A stretch of 6,055 nucleotides of DNA from CALHAX01 sp038523655 (GTDB lineage Bacteria > Pseudomonadota > Alphaproteobacteria > Rhizobiales > CALHAX01). The translations under genes were made by a program, and so were the position numbers. The notes beneath the pieces were generated by a model. That model had not been told where the DNA came from, searched no databases, and saw nothing but the letters and a program-made list of their open reading frames with translations. The DNA lies in NCBI GenBank assembly GCA_038523655.1, contig JBCBJG010000204.1, forward strand, positions 1 to 6,055. The letters run 5' to 3'. Positions 5,791 to 6,055 of the stretch are shown one piece after another. Numbering within the stretch: position 1 is the first letter of the stretch; the number at the start of each line of letters is the position of its first letter.

Positions 5791-5989
5791 TGAATTCCCT
5801 GACCCCTCGCCTTCGCAGGTGCGCCCGGCTCCCGCATGACCAGGAGTGAACCGCCGCGCCACTCAGAGCACACGCTGCGCCTTTCGGAGCACACGCCGCA
5901 CCAAGTGGGACCGGTAGGCGCTTATAGGAGGTTAACACGATGTGTGCGGTGCGTCAGCGGTGCGCGGCCGCGCCCCGGCAACAGCTCGA
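5791..5989. other. Intergenic region upstream of the caspase gene
   Basis: This 199-bp gap lies between two minus-strand genes. It contains two direct repeats that could be regulator sites, a 12-bp perfect palindrome GCGCGGCCGCGC at 5962-5973, and a small plus-strand ORF with its own ribosome-binding site. I see no strong -35/-10 pair for the caspase gene; TATAAG on the minus strand (5920-5925) is the best -10 candidate and lacks a matching -35. Confidence 0.6.
5866..5902. promoter_or_regulatory. Paired direct repeats spaced 21 bp, possible operator
   Basis: GAGCACACGCYGCRCC occurs at 5866-5881 and 5887-5902, a start-to-start distance of 21 bp, about two helical turns, so both sites face the same side of the DNA. 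They sit 76-112 bp upstream of the caspase start codon, where an activator or repressor would act. Chance duplication of a GC-rich word is the alternative. Confidence 0.4.
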
Positions 5990-5993
5990 TTAG
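5940..5993 (+). CDS. Possible 17-residue small ORF with strong Shine-Dalgarno
   Basis: The plus strand reads AGGAGG, 8 nt, then ATG, opening a frame that encodes MCAVRQRCAAAPRQQLD and stops at TAG. The Shine-Dalgarno is as good as that of ssb and is otherwise unexplained on this strand. The stop overlaps the last codon of the convergent minus-strand gene. Two Cys in 17 residues recall regulatory leader peptides, but what follows downstream is antisense to that gene, so a leader role has no visible target. Confidence 0.35.
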   Translation: MCAVRQRCAAAPRQQLD

Positions 5994-6055
5994 GTGATCG
6001 GATCGGGCAGGCTGTTCAGGTCTTTGATGTACCAGTTCTCCGCCTTCACGATCGC
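5990..6055 (-). CDS. C-terminal end of an unidentified protein (partial)
   Basis: The last 21 codons of a minus-strand gene enter from the right edge, in frame GCG ATC GTG AAG, and end at TAA. The visible tail ends KAENWYIKDLNSLPDPIT. Composition and a clean stop look like real coding sequence, but too little is present to name a family. It lies in the same orientation as the caspase gene with a 199-bp gap, so co-transcription is possible but not indicated. Confidence 0.65.
   Translation of the reverse strand, partial: AIVKAENWYIKDLNSLPDPIT

Noticed and set aside
4771..5793. A 340-codon open frame on the plus strand opposite the caspase gene
   Set aside because: It mirrors the caspase gene, which has a signal segment and intact catalytic motifs; the antisense translation shows no family resemblance.
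5791..5862. A GTG start adding 24 residues to the caspase-family protein
   Set aside because: The extension would push the export signal even further from the N-terminus, and the ATG at 5790 has a fair Shine-Dalgarno. It cannot be fully excluded.

Overview
This GC-rich window (coding dense, with long spurious antisense reading frames) most likely comes from an alphaproteobacterium of the Hyphomicrobiales (Rhizobiales). The evidence is the SSB protein, whose N-terminal domain has the wording typical of that order and which ends in DDEIPF, a GTTC-N7-GTTC sequence upstream of ssb that matches the alphaproteobacterial LexA (SOS) box, and a duplicated intergenic repeat of the dispersed kind common in these genomes. 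Species cannot be read from the window.

Layout, left to right. 1-192: no supported gene. 193-1434 (minus): membrane-anchored SGNH/GDSL-type hydrolase. 1435-2011: a 577-bp gene-free stretch holding a G-tract array that fits a G-quadruplex motif and two diverged copies of a ~130-bp repeat with short terminal inverted repeats and an internal hairpin. 2012-2587 (minus): ssb, with a perfect Shine-Dalgarno. 2588-3118: a 531-bp intergenic region with a candidate SOS box, a weak promoter match, two leader hairpins for ssb, a possible 38-codon small ORF on the plus strand, and a near-perfect 14-bp palindrome. 3119-3622 (plus): small four-helix membrane protein resembling the YagU/DUF1440 family. 3623-3855: two tight hairpins and then a GC-stem/T-rich terminator. 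3856-5790 (minus): exported caspase-family (C14, metacaspase-like) protein with a C-terminal peptidoglycan-binding-like domain. 5791-5989: paired 21-bp-spaced direct repeats and a 17-codon small ORF with a strong Shine-Dalgarno on the plus strand. 5990-6055 (minus): the last 21 codons of a gene that continues beyond the window.

The genes do not form an obvious pathway. They are separated by large gaps, each has its own ribosome-binding site, and they look like independent transcription units: DNA maintenance (ssb), envelope or surface chemistry (SGNH hydrolase), an inner-membrane protein, and an exported caspase homologue. I see no convincing multi-gene defence or mobile system. The points most worth following are the candidate SOS control of ssb and the divergent small ORF, the architecture of the exported caspase protein, the 17-codon ORF overlapping a convergent gene end, and the duplicated intergenic repeat.
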